The notes under the pieces were generated by a model. That model had not been told where the DNA came from, did no database searches, and was given only the letters and a program-made list of their open reading frames with translations. Positions 1 to 6,296 of a stretch of DNA of 14,604 nt are shown here, in pieces. A program made the translations under genes and the position numbers. The stretch lies in assembly GCA_013298205.1 (NCBI GenBank), contig JAAFJZ010000016.1, forward strand, positions 1-14,604, read 5' to 3'. Numbering within the stretch: position 1 is the first letter of the stretch; each line of letters opens with the position of its first letter. The stretch comes from Cytophagales bacterium (GTDB lineage Bacteria; Bacteroidota; Bacteroidia; Cytophagales; UBA9547).

Positions 1-328
1 TCAAATCACCCATATCTATACCAGTTGGTTTTCCACCGACCGTATTAAAAGGAAATGGACTTTCAAATTGAATATTTGTTTGATCAAGCAATGAGGTTTT
101 ATTTAAGAATAAAGACAAACCGTTTGAAGTAGATCCCGACAAAACAAATAAATCTGGTTTACCGTCTAAATTAATATCTCCACTTACTAAATCCACTGGC
201 TTTCCAATTCCTGAAAAAGGAAAAAATGACTTAATAAGATTAGATTTTAAAATAGATTGTGCAAAAACTTGGCTAAAATTTGCAGATAAAGAAAGGGAGC
301 AAAGAAATACTATGGCTAACTTTTTCAT
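1..328 (-). CDS. Secreted FG-GAP (VCBS-type) repeat protein, N-terminal part only
   Basis: The reading frame runs off the left edge, so only the first 109 codons are seen. The start chosen is the ATG at 328, which gives a classic signal peptide (MKK, then a hydrophobic run, then a likely cut near VFA-Q at residues 21-24). An in-frame ATG at 355 would add nine residues (MIKLIHINK) ahead of it and is less natural. After the signal peptide comes an FG-GAP type calcium-loop motif, GDINLDGKPDLFV, at about residues 52-64. A second unit seems to begin at GIDMGDL at the cut edge. FG-GAP repeats form beta-propeller blades in extracellular proteins, often for adhesion or ligand binding. That family role is known, but the ligand here is unknown. 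The gene is divergent from the S46 peptidase gene. Confidence 0.75.
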   Translation of the reverse strand, partial: MKKLAIVFLCSLSLSANFSQVFAQSILKSNLIKSFFPFSGIGKPVDLVSGDINLDGKPDLFVLSGSTSNGLSLFLNKTSLLDQTNIQFESPFPFNTVGGKPTGIDMGDL

Positions 329-365
329 TTTATTGATATGTATTAATTTTATCATGGCAAAAATT

Positions 366-384
366 CAATATTTTATAAATATTG
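366..384. promoter_or_regulatory. Perfect 8-bp palindrome with 3-nt centre upstream of the FG-GAP gene
   Basis: CAATATTT (366-373) and AAATATTG (377-384) are exact reverse complements around TAT. The palindrome lies 11 bases above the ATG at 355 and 38 bases above the preferred ATG at 328. It also sits just beside a CAAAAATA box (387-394), which reads TATTTTTG on the minus strand and matches TAnnTTTG. It could be an operator or a leader hairpin. In DNA this AT-rich it could also be chance. Confidence 0.35.
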
Positions 385-449
385 TACAAAAATAGAGTTT
401 AATATTTGAAATGAAAAATTATTTTTAAAAATATTTACTACTTTAAATT

Positions 450-480
450 CAAAAATAATCTATTAGCTCAAATCTTTCAA
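450..480 (-). promoter_or_regulatory. Candidate Bacteroidota promoter for the FG-GAP gene
   Basis: On the minus strand a TTG (480-478) is followed after 20 bases by TATTTTTG (457-450), which fits the Bacteroidota -33/-7 pattern TTG-N(17-23)-TAnnTTTG. The leader would be about 90-115 bases long and would contain the palindrome at 366-384. The region is so AT-rich that chance matches are likely. Confidence 0.3.
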
Positions 481-546
481 TTTAATAGGCTTAAAAAAAT
501 ATAAATATTTATATTCGTGCCTTATTTCCTATTAATAATTATTTGT

Positions 547-2604
547 ATGAAAATATACAAGCTACTTTTTATATTCTCTCTAAGTTTGTTCATTAGCCAA
601 AATAGCTTTTCTCAAAATACAAAAGATTTTGAACTTAGCTATGATTTAGGTAAAATGTGGACTTTTGAAAATCCACCTTTAGAATATTTTTCAAAAACAT
701 ATCAATTTAAACCTGACACTTCTTGGTTTAAAGATGTAAGAACGTCTGCGCTAAAATTTGCTGACTATTGCTCTGCATCATTTGTAAGTGAAAACGGACT
801 TGTAATGACCAACCACCATTGCGCTCGCCAATCGGCTACAGCCGTTCAAAAAGCAAACGAACATTTTGATCAAACGGGTTTTTATGCCAAAACGATTTCG
901 CAAGAACGAAAAGTCCCTCGTCTTTTTATAGATCAATTGATGGTTTTGGAAGACATTTCTGCACAAATTCAAGCTTACAAATCAAATAATAAATTTGATA
1001 ATTACACAAGCCAACAAAAATTTACTGATTCAATTGTAAAAATTATTGTAGCTCAATATGCAACAAAAGAAATTTGGAAAAACCTGATCATTACGCCTGT
1101 AAGCTATTATAAAGGAGGAAAATACTCCCTAATGGGTTATAAAAGATATGATGATGTTCGTTTGGTTTTCGTGCCTGAAGATCAGGCTGGCTTTTTTGGA
1201 GGCGATCCAGATAACTTCACTTATCCGAGATACAACCTTGATTGTGCTTTTTTTAGGGTTTATGATGAAAAAGGCAAACCTCTTGCGAACAAAAATTATT
1301 TTAAATTTAGCCAAAACGGTCCTAAAAGTGGTGAACCCTTATTTGTAATCGGCAACCCAGGGCGTACAGATAGGCTACATACTCTTTCTCAATTGTATTT
1401 TGATAGAGATTTTTTACTGCCTATGCAAATTACATTTTTACAAAACAGAATTACAGCTCTAGAGTCTTTTTTTAAATCTACACCCAACGATAGCTTGTTA
1501 AATGTTTTGTTCACACTCAAAAATGCTGAAAAAGCGTACAAAGGAATGCTTTCTGGCTTAACAGATACTAATGTTGTTTCAAGAAAAAGACAATTTGAAG
1601 AATCTTTTAAAACCAAGGCATTGTCAAAACTTGAAAACACGAATCCTTGGACAGACTTAGAGAAAACAAAAAGAGAAATGAGTGCCATTTATAAAGAGTA
1701 TTTTGTGTTTCGTACCCATCGTTATATGAGTACATCGCTCAATCGTGCATATAAAATGATGGAATATGCTTACACGCTAAGGTATTCTAAAGATTCTATA
1801 GCTTTGCTCAAGCTTAAAAACTCAATATTAAGCCAAAAACCTATTTCACTTGCTAGCTTAGATAGCGAATATTTGCTTGCACATATTAAAGAAGCAAAAG
1901 CGTATTTGAGGCCTGAAACTGAATATTTAAAAGCAATCGCCATAGCCGAGCCTAATTTGTCAAATACTAAAATTTGGAATGCTGATTTTACAGCCAAACT
2001 CTTTGATTTAAGTTTTGATGAAATCTTAAAGTTAGATGACCCCATCTTAAATTTGGCCAAAATAGCCCAACCAGAATGGAAAAAATTATCTTCTGAATAT
2101 GATAAATTACAAGAAAAAGAAAATGGAATTAAAGCCAAACTAGCCTTTAGTTTGTTTGAAGCTTTTGGGGAAACTTTTCCTCCTGATGCTACTTTTACTT
2201 TACGCATAGCAGACGGTGTGATGAAAAGTTATGAATACAACGGTACTATCGCTCCGGAAAAAACTCATTTTTATGGAATGTATGAAAGATTTGAAGCTTT
2301 TTCAGGCAAATTCCCTTGGTCATTACCTGAAAAATGGCTCAATCCTCCTGCAAAACTTTTGCCCATCCCTTTTAACTTTATTTCTACCAACGACATCATA
2401 GGTGGCAATTCAGGGAGCGCAATCATCAATAAAAATAAAGAAGTAGTAGGTTTAGTATTTGATGGAAATATAGAAAGTTTGCCAGGAAGGTATATTTACC
2501 TAGACAAAAGCAACCGAAGCGTTTCCTTACATTCGGAAGGGATAAAAGGAGCTTTGAAATATATCTATAAAGCGAATAATCTATATAAAGAATTAACAAA
2601 ATAA
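547..2604 (+). CDS. S46 family serine dipeptidyl-peptidase (DPP7/DPP11 type), secreted
   Basis: This is an S46 family exopeptidase of 685 residues, which removes dipeptides from the N-terminus of peptides in the periplasm or at the cell surface. The start is the ATG at 547, giving the signal peptide MKIYKLLFIFSLSLFISQ with cleavage near FSQ. The frame is open from a GTG at 517, but that would put ten extra residues in front of the signal peptide. Seen motifs: NHHC at residues 89-92 (catalytic His), a DPDNFTYPRYNLDCAFFR block whose Asp232 is the likely triad Asp, and GGNSGS with the nucleophile Ser622. The residue 18 positions after that Ser is Gly (in FDG). By family knowledge this matches DPP7-type enzymes, which prefer hydrophobic P1 residues, whereas DPP11 has Arg there. 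The block that usually reads DNW in characterised members reads DNF here. The gene leads a tight unit with the ABC ATPase and fmt. No convincing promoter was found upstream. Confidence 0.93.
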   Translation: MKIYKLLFIFSLSLFISQNSFSQNTKDFELSYDLGKMWTFENPPLEYFSKTYQFKPDTSWFKDVRTSALKFADYCSASFVSENGLVMTNHHCARQSATAVQKANEHFDQTGFYAKTISQERKVPRLFIDQLMVLEDISAQIQAYKSNNKFDNYTSQQKFTDSIVKIIVAQYATKEIWKNLIITPVSYYKGGKYSLMGYKRYDDVRLVFVPEDQAGFFGGDPDNFTYPRYNLDCAFFRVYDEKGKPLANKNYFKFSQNGPKSGEPLFVIGNPGRTDRLHTLSQLYFDRDFLLPMQITFLQNRITALESFFKSTPNDSLLNVLFTLKNAEKAYKGMLSGLTDTNVVSRKRQFEESFKTKALSKLENTNPWTDLEKTKREMSAIYKEYFVFRTHRYMSTSLNRAYKMMEYAYTLRYSKDSIALLKLKNSILSQKPISLASLDSEYLLAHIKEAKAYLRPETEYLKAIAIAEPNLSNTKIWNADFTAKLFDLSFDEILKLDDPILNLAKIAQPEWKKLSSEYDKLQEKENGIKAKLAFSLFEAFGETFPPDATFTLRIADGVMKSYEYNGTIAPEKTHFYGMYERFEAFSGKFPWSLPEKWLNPPAKLLPIPFNFISTNDIIGGNSGSAIINKNKEVVGLVFDGNIESLPGRYIYLDKSNRSVSLHSEGIKGALKYIYKANNLYKELTK

Positions 2605-2606
2605 AA

Positions 2607-3218
2607 GTGGCAGAAATTACCGCTGAGAATATAGGTAAAAAATACCATTCAAACTGGTGTTTTAGGCAAATTGACGTAAAAATTGCTTCTAATGAAGTAT
2701 TGGTTATCAAGGGGAAAAACGGTAGTGGAAAATCTACCTTGCTCAAAATATTAGCAAATATCCTTTCGCCAAACGAAGGAAATATTTCCCATTTTGTTGA
2801 AACAAAAATACCAATAAATCAAGTTTTCGAGCATATTTCTTATTGTGCGCCTTATGTAGAGCTTATAGAAGAGTTTAGAGCGAAAGAAATGATTGATTTC
2901 CATTTTAAATTCAAAACCTTTGAAGACATCAACCAAGAAAACCTTTTTTGGGAAAAATGGAATTTAAAAGGACAGGCAAACAAATTTCTGACAGAATACT
3001 CTTCTGGCATGAAACAAAGGCTCAAACTTGGGCTTGCTTTGGCTTCCAATTCTAATTTTATCTTTCTAGACGAACCTTGTTCTCATTTAGATAAAGAAAG
3101 TGTAGAACTTTATAAAACCCATATTTTGAGTCTTAAAAACAAAATCATTGTAATAGCTAGCAATGAACCCAAAGAATACGAATTTTTATCTCACCGTAGC
3201 TTAACTATCGGAATATGA
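2607..3218 (+). CDS. Small stand-alone ABC transporter ATPase subunit
   Basis: This 203-residue protein is a single nucleotide-binding domain with nothing fused to it. Motifs in order: Walker A GKNGSGKST (36-44), signature YSSGMKQR (131-138), Walker B FIFLDEP (151-157, Asp155 and Glu156), and a D-loop at SHLD (159-162). Two switch positions are unusual. The Q-loop region reads YCAPYVELIEEF with no Gln, and the H-loop reads ASNEP, with Asn186 where His is normal. The start is a GTG two bases after the stop of the S46 gene, with no ATG nearby. The end overlaps fmt by four bases (ATGA), so translation is probably coupled both ways. No permease gene is present in the window. It resembles small CcmA-like ATPases of Bacteroidota in general form, but there is no CcmB neighbour, so the substrate is unknown. 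Confidence 0.88.
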   Translation: MAEITAENIGKKYHSNWCFRQIDVKIASNEVLVIKGKNGSGKSTLLKILANILSPNEGNISHFVETKIPINQVFEHISYCAPYVELIEEFRAKEMIDFHFKFKTFEDINQENLFWEKWNLKGQANKFLTEYSSGMKQRLKLGLALASNSNFIFLDEPCSHLDKESVELYKTHILSLKNKIIVIASNEPKEYEFLSHRSLTIGI

Positions 3219-4144
3219 AAACAAATAAAAAACTAAAAGTAGTTTTTATGGGCACGCCCGAGTTTGCTGTGGCATCTTTGCAGGCGATATTTGAAAATGG
3301 ATATGAAATAGGTGCCGTAATCACAGCTACAGACAAACCATCGGGTAGAGGTTTAAAAGCCACATTCTCAGCAGTAAAAGAATATGCTTTGGCAAATCAA
3401 TTGCCAATTTTGCAGCCAGAAAAGCTAAAGAATCCTGAGTTTTTAGCTCAACTTGAAGCCATAAATGCGGATGTTTTTGTAATTGTAGCCTTTAGAATGC
3501 TACCAGAAGTAGTTTGGCAAATGCCAAAAAAAGGCACTTTCAACCTGCATGGCTCTCTCCTACCCGACTATCGTGGGGCCGCACCTATTCATTGGGCAGT
3601 GATCAATGGTGAAACTGAAACGGGCGTTACGACTTTCTTTCTCAAACAAGAAATTGATACGGGAGAAATTATTTTCCAAGAAAAAGAAAACATTTTAGCT
3701 GACGATACTACTGGCTCATTGTATGAAAGGCTAATGCACAAAGGAGCAAATTTGGTCGTAAAAACGCTGGAAGCAATTGAAAATGAAAATGTTAAAACTT
3801 TTCCGCAAGCAGAAAAATTACAAGAAAAGTCTGCACCTAAGCTTTTTAAAGAGCATGGATTAATCAATTGGGGGAAGTCGGCAAGAGAAATTCATAATTT
3901 GGTTCGTGGGCTCAATCCTTTTCCTTGTGCGTATTCTCAAATCAATGGGAAATCATATAAAATATTGAAAACACAAATTGTAACAGATACTGAAAAACAA
4001 CTTGAAATCGCTGAAATTTACACAGATCAAAAAACTTTTATTTATATAGGTACAGCTAATGGAGTGGTTTCCATTTTAGAACTTCAAGCAGAGGGCAAGA
4101 GAAAAATGAATGTAAAAGATTTTCTGCAAGGCAATAAAATTTAG
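3215..4144 (+). CDS. fmt: Methionyl-tRNA formyltransferase
   Basis: The enzyme transfers a formyl group from 10-formyl-tetrahydrofolate to Met-tRNA(fMet) in the cytoplasm, making the initiator tRNA for translation. The 309-residue length is close to the E. coli enzyme (315). The N-terminal Rossmann part starts with VVFMGTPEFAV (residues 9-19). The catalytic core FNLHGSLLPDYRGAAPIHWA carries Asn110 and His112. Asp148 in QEIDTGEII completes the Asn-His-Asp set known for the family (E. coli 106, 108, 144). A C-terminal OB-like domain ends with the family's GKRKMNVKDFLQG pattern. The ATG at 3215 overlaps the stop of the ABC gene, so it is likely the last gene of the S46-ABC-fmt unit. It often sits with def or other translation genes in other bacteria, which are not seen here. 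The gene converges with the lipoprotein gene 45 bases later. Confidence 0.97.
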   Translation: MKTNKKLKVVFMGTPEFAVASLQAIFENGYEIGAVITATDKPSGRGLKATFSAVKEYALANQLPILQPEKLKNPEFLAQLEAINADVFVIVAFRMLPEVVWQMPKKGTFNLHGSLLPDYRGAAPIHWAVINGETETGVTTFFLKQEIDTGEIIFQEKENILADDTTGSLYERLMHKGANLVVKTLEAIENENVKTFPQAEKLQEKSAPKLFKEHGLINWGKSAREIHNLVRGLNPFPCAYSQINGKSYKILKTQIVTDTEKQLEIAEIYTDQKTFIYIGTANGVVSILELQAEGKRKMNVKDFLQGNKI

Positions 4145-4189
4145 TCTTTTAGGTTCATTGTTTTTTAAAATGTAATTTTAGTTTAAAGA

Positions 4190-5077
4190 TTAAATCGACT
4201 CTTTTTTAGGAAACTTACCTGACTTTACATCACCATATATACTTATTAAAATGTCATAATCGTCTTTATACCAGTCGCCTGAGGAAGCTCCATGGTAATC
4301 AGATTTAAACAAATATCGTTGAAACATTTTATACGCAATATTAGCCTCGTCCTCGTTAAAAAAAGTTTTCTCCCAAGAAATGGGTATGAAATTTAAAACT
4401 CCAATTCCTCCATTATAAATTTTTACAATTCCCTCTGAAAAAACAAATGAAATTGAAGATGTATTTCTTATGCTACTTGACTTCAATAAATATGCTAAGT
4501 GTTTAAAATAATTTCCTAAACGCTCATGCAGTTGTTCATTACTTTCCGATTGATTGGGTTTGATTCTCCATAAATTATTGGATAAATAAAACGGGTCTTT
4601 TTTATATTCAGCCAAAATATCAAAATGCTTTGTTAATTTCATTATGGCGTTTTTGGTTTTATTAATTAAATTGATGTTTAAGTTATTATTTTCCAATTCA
4701 AATCTTGCAAAAACTGCGTTCTTTGTTTCATTCGAAATAAAACAAATAGATTCACCATCGTTTATAAAATACCATTTACCAAATTCATACTCTCCATTTC
4801 CTTTTATTTCTGTATAAGTACTATCAGGGAAAAAAGAAATAATTAATCCTTGCACAACTAATTCATTATCATTAGCTTCTGTCAACAAATCGTCTTGCTG
4901 GGCATTCTTTTTGCTTTCATTAATAGGGTCAATATTTAGCAAATGCCATGTGCCTAAAATCAACTTTTCTATGGGCACATTTTCTAGATTCGGTTTATCA
5001 CTTTTATTATTACAACCCAAAAATATTATTAAACCTAAAAACAAGAATTGTATTTTATTCAATGAAAACTTAATCAT
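4190..5077 (-). CDS. Lipoprotein of unknown function with a lipocalin-like N-terminal half
   Basis: I do not recognise a named family for the whole 295-residue protein. It begins with a lipoprotein signal, a hydrophobic run ending in LGC with lipidated Cys22, so it is attached to the inner or outer membrane. Residues of about 36-145 (LILGTWHLLNI at the start, later a FFPDSTYTE-like strand and a GKWYFINDGESI stretch) have the layout of lipocalin-like domains common in Bacteroidota lipoproteins. That is a pattern match, not proof. The C-terminal half (about 150-295) is unassigned and contains aromatic-rich segments such as HGASSGDWYKDDYD. The residues after Cys22 (NNKSDK) do not give a clear surface-export signal. 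The gene lies 127 bases downstream of the Anbu gene on the same strand but has its own good promoter. Confidence 0.75.
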   Translation of the reverse strand: MIKFSLNKIQFLFLGLIIFLGCNNKSDKPNLENVPIEKLILGTWHLLNIDPINESKKNAQQDDLLTEANDNELVVQGLIISFFPDSTYTEIKGNGEYEFGKWYFINDGESICFISNETKNAVFARFELENNNLNINLINKTKNAIMKLTKHFDILAEYKKDPFYLSNNLWRIKPNQSESNEQLHERLGNYFKHLAYLLKSSSIRNTSSISFVFSEGIVKIYNGGIGVLNFIPISWEKTFFNEDEANIAYKMFQRYLFKSDYHGASSGDWYKDDYDILISIYGDVKSGKFPKKESI

Positions 5078-5111
5078 GTTTAGGCATTTTAAAAATTAAA
5101 ATCAAAGAAGA

Positions 5112-5141
5112 CAAATTTACAATTGCAAATTTTTAACTCAA
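5112..5141 (-). promoter_or_regulatory. Promoter of the lipoprotein gene (TTG-N19-TAAATTTG)
   Basis: Reading the minus strand, TTG at 5141-5139 is followed after 19 bases by TAAATTTG at 5119-5112. This is an exact match to the Bacteroidota TAnnTTTG box with correct spacing. It predicts a transcript start near 5108 and a leader of about 30 bases before the ATG at 5077. This suggests the lipoprotein gene can be expressed apart from the Anbu gene. Confidence 0.55.
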
Positions 5142-5155
5142 GTTGAAGTTAAAAA
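5130..5155. promoter_or_regulatory. 8-bp inverted repeat overlapping the lipoprotein gene -33 box
   Basis: TTTTTAAC (5130-5137) and GTTAAAAA (5148-5155) are exact reverse complements around a 10-base centre. The centre contains the predicted -33 TTG of the lipoprotein promoter, so a repressor or activator site is conceivable. A weak transcription-stop hairpin for the Anbu transcript is the alternative, but the stem has only one G-C-type pair and no clean T-run follows. Confidence 0.35.
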
Positions 5156-5204
5156 GAGTTAAAAAAATGAGGTCTTGAAAAAAATGAATGGTTATAATAA
5201 ATTT

Positions 5205-5924
5205 TTAATCCTTAATGATAGATGACATCCAATCTTCAGGTATAATTTTTACTGACTCCGAAAGCATACTTCCCCACAATTGGGAAACTTCTGTTAAATC
5301 TTCTTTTTCAAAACGATGCTCATTAATCTCGAAAGAATCATTTTTATAAAGCATCACATCTATTGGAAAATCAACATCGTTTGCACTTTTTCTTGTAGAA
5401 TCAAAAGAAAGAAAACCACATTTTAAAGCAAATTTTAATGAACTTTCATATTTTACAACTCGATTTAAAATTGGTTTTCCATAACCTGAATTTCCTATAA
5501 TCACAAAAGGTGAAGCCTCACCGATTTCAACCCAATTACCTTGTGGGTAAACTAAGTATAGCTTAGGTTCAGCATCATTTTCTAATTGACCACCTATTAT
5601 TGAATTCAAATTGAAATCGTAACCTGACTCCCTTAATATTTGCTTATCTTCGTCTGCAACCCTTCTTAATTGCTTAGCAAAGGCATTTACGGCTTTATAA
5701 AGTTTGTTGTATTTTTGAAAATTTTCTTCTATGTCTTCATCAAAATATGTAATCGCTTTATCTCTTACTGATCTTAATCCCGAGGTTAAAATGAATAATG
5801 AATGCTTAGATTGTTCGTATTTGAATATTTTTTTCGCAGTTGTAGTTTCATTTCCTGAGGTAAGTCTTGTATCAGCGATGGCTACTAGACCATCTTTGAG
5901 TTTCATAGCTAAACAAAATGTCAT
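5205..5924 (-). CDS. anbu: Anbu-family proteasome-like N-terminal-threonine peptidase
   Basis: This 239-residue protein matches the Anbu (ancestral beta subunit, COG3484) group of bacterial proteasome relatives, which assemble into oligomeric rings in the cytoplasm. After removal of Met1 the chain begins with Thr, the expected nucleophile. Counting from that Thr, Asp17 (in AIADTRL) and Lys31 (in AKKIFKY, aligning with Lys33 of HslV) complete the proteasome-type active site. Other Anbu-like blocks are FNLNSIIGGQ, LYLVYPQGNWVEIGE, GYGKPILNRV and a FLSFDSTRKS segment. The length is close to the usual 240 or so. Known Anbu genes often sit with a transglutaminase-like gene, an alpha-E protein gene and an ATP-grasp-like gene. 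None is in this window, so this copy looks solitary. The physiological substrate is unknown for the family. A perfect palindrome lies 34 bases upstream. Confidence 0.88.
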   Translation of the reverse strand: MTFCLAMKLKDGLVAIADTRLTSGNETTTAKKIFKYEQSKHSLFILTSGLRSVRDKAITYFDEDIEENFQKYNKLYKAVNAFAKQLRRVADEDKQILRESGYDFNLNSIIGGQLENDAEPKLYLVYPQGNWVEIGEASPFVIIGNSGYGKPILNRVVKYESSLKFALKCGFLSFDSTRKSANDVDFPIDVMLYKNDSFEINEHRFEKEDLTEVSQLWGSMLSESVKIIPEDWMSSIIKD

Positions 5925-5957
5925 AAATGTAAGTGTTTTGTAAGGAGTGTTTTACTG

Positions 5958-5980
5958 CATAATTTTGATGCTAAATTATG
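5958..5980. promoter_or_regulatory. Perfect 8-bp palindrome upstream of the Anbu gene
   Basis: CATAATTT (5958-5965) and AAATTATG (5973-5980) are exact reverse complements separated by seven bases. The site ends 34 bases before the Anbu start codon, a position where an operator or a leader hairpin would act. On the plus strand it is followed by TATTTTTT, which looks like a stop signal, but no plus-strand gene precedes it. A regulatory site for the Anbu gene is therefore the more likely reading. Confidence 0.4.
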
Positions 5981-6232
5981 TATTTTTTGGGATTTAAAAA
6001 TATTTGAAATGGAAATCATGAAAAAAATGTTCAAAAATTTAAGTATAAACTCATTCAAATGATTAATCCTAAATACAAATGCTTTAAATAAATTTGAAAC
6101 ATTTGTAAATAAAAGTTAATTATATTTCATGTTTCAATTTTGGTATAAATATTTATAATTTATAAAAGATGGGTTAGCTTTGGATTAATTTTATTAATGA
6201 TTTTCTAAATAAATAAGAAAACATTAAAGCTA

Positions 6233-6268
6233 AAATTGTGAAAATTCAATCTTAAAATTTCACAATTT
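6233..6268. promoter_or_regulatory. 11-bp inverted repeat / hairpin just upstream of the GT4 gene
   Basis: AAATTGTGAAA (6233-6243) and TTTCACAATTT (6258-6268) are exact reverse complements around 14 bases. After one mismatch, two further inner pairs can form (6245-6246 with 6255-6256), leaving an eight-base loop. It ends 28 bases before the ATG at 6297. The GTGA/TCAC core resembles a two-fold operator half-site pair. As RNA it would be a leader hairpin. This is the longest perfect inverted repeat I found in the window. Confidence 0.5.
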
Positions 6269-6296
6269 AACACCTAATAAATCTTATGTTAAATAA

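Larger units (their letters stand above)
5925..6296. other. Non-coding stretch between the divergent Anbu and GT4 genes
   Basis: This 372-base, very AT-rich interval has no convincing gene on either strand. It holds a palindrome at 5958-5980 near the Anbu gene and a long inverted repeat at 6233-6268 near the GT4 gene. It also holds one exact TAnnTTTG box on the plus strand, TAGCTTTG at 6175-6182, but no TTG at the right distance upstream of it. That box would give a GT4 leader of about 110 bases containing the 6233-6268 hairpin. Confidence 0.6.

Noticed and set aside
517..546. GTG start ten codons upstream for the S46 peptidase
   Set aside because: It would put a hydrophobic ten-residue extension ahead of a signal peptide that starts cleanly at the ATG at 547.
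1770..2207. A 145-codon open frame on the minus strand
   Set aside because: It lies wholly inside the S46 peptidase gene, is Lys/Ser-rich with no recognisable motif, and is best explained as a shadow of the real reading frame.
2607..3218. Naming the ABC ATPase ccmA (heme export)
   Set aside because: There is no ccmB, ccmC or other cytochrome-maturation gene in the window, and the similarity is only at the level of general ABC motifs.
4166..4180. TAAAAT-GTA-ATTTTA hairpin between the convergent fmt and lipoprotein genes as a terminator
   Set aside because: The stem is six A-T pairs with no T-run on the correct side for either gene, so it is too weak to call.
5078..5204. A small gene or RNA between the Anbu and lipoprotein genes
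   Set aside because: No open frame of useful length is present, and the interval is explained by a promoter and an inverted repeat.
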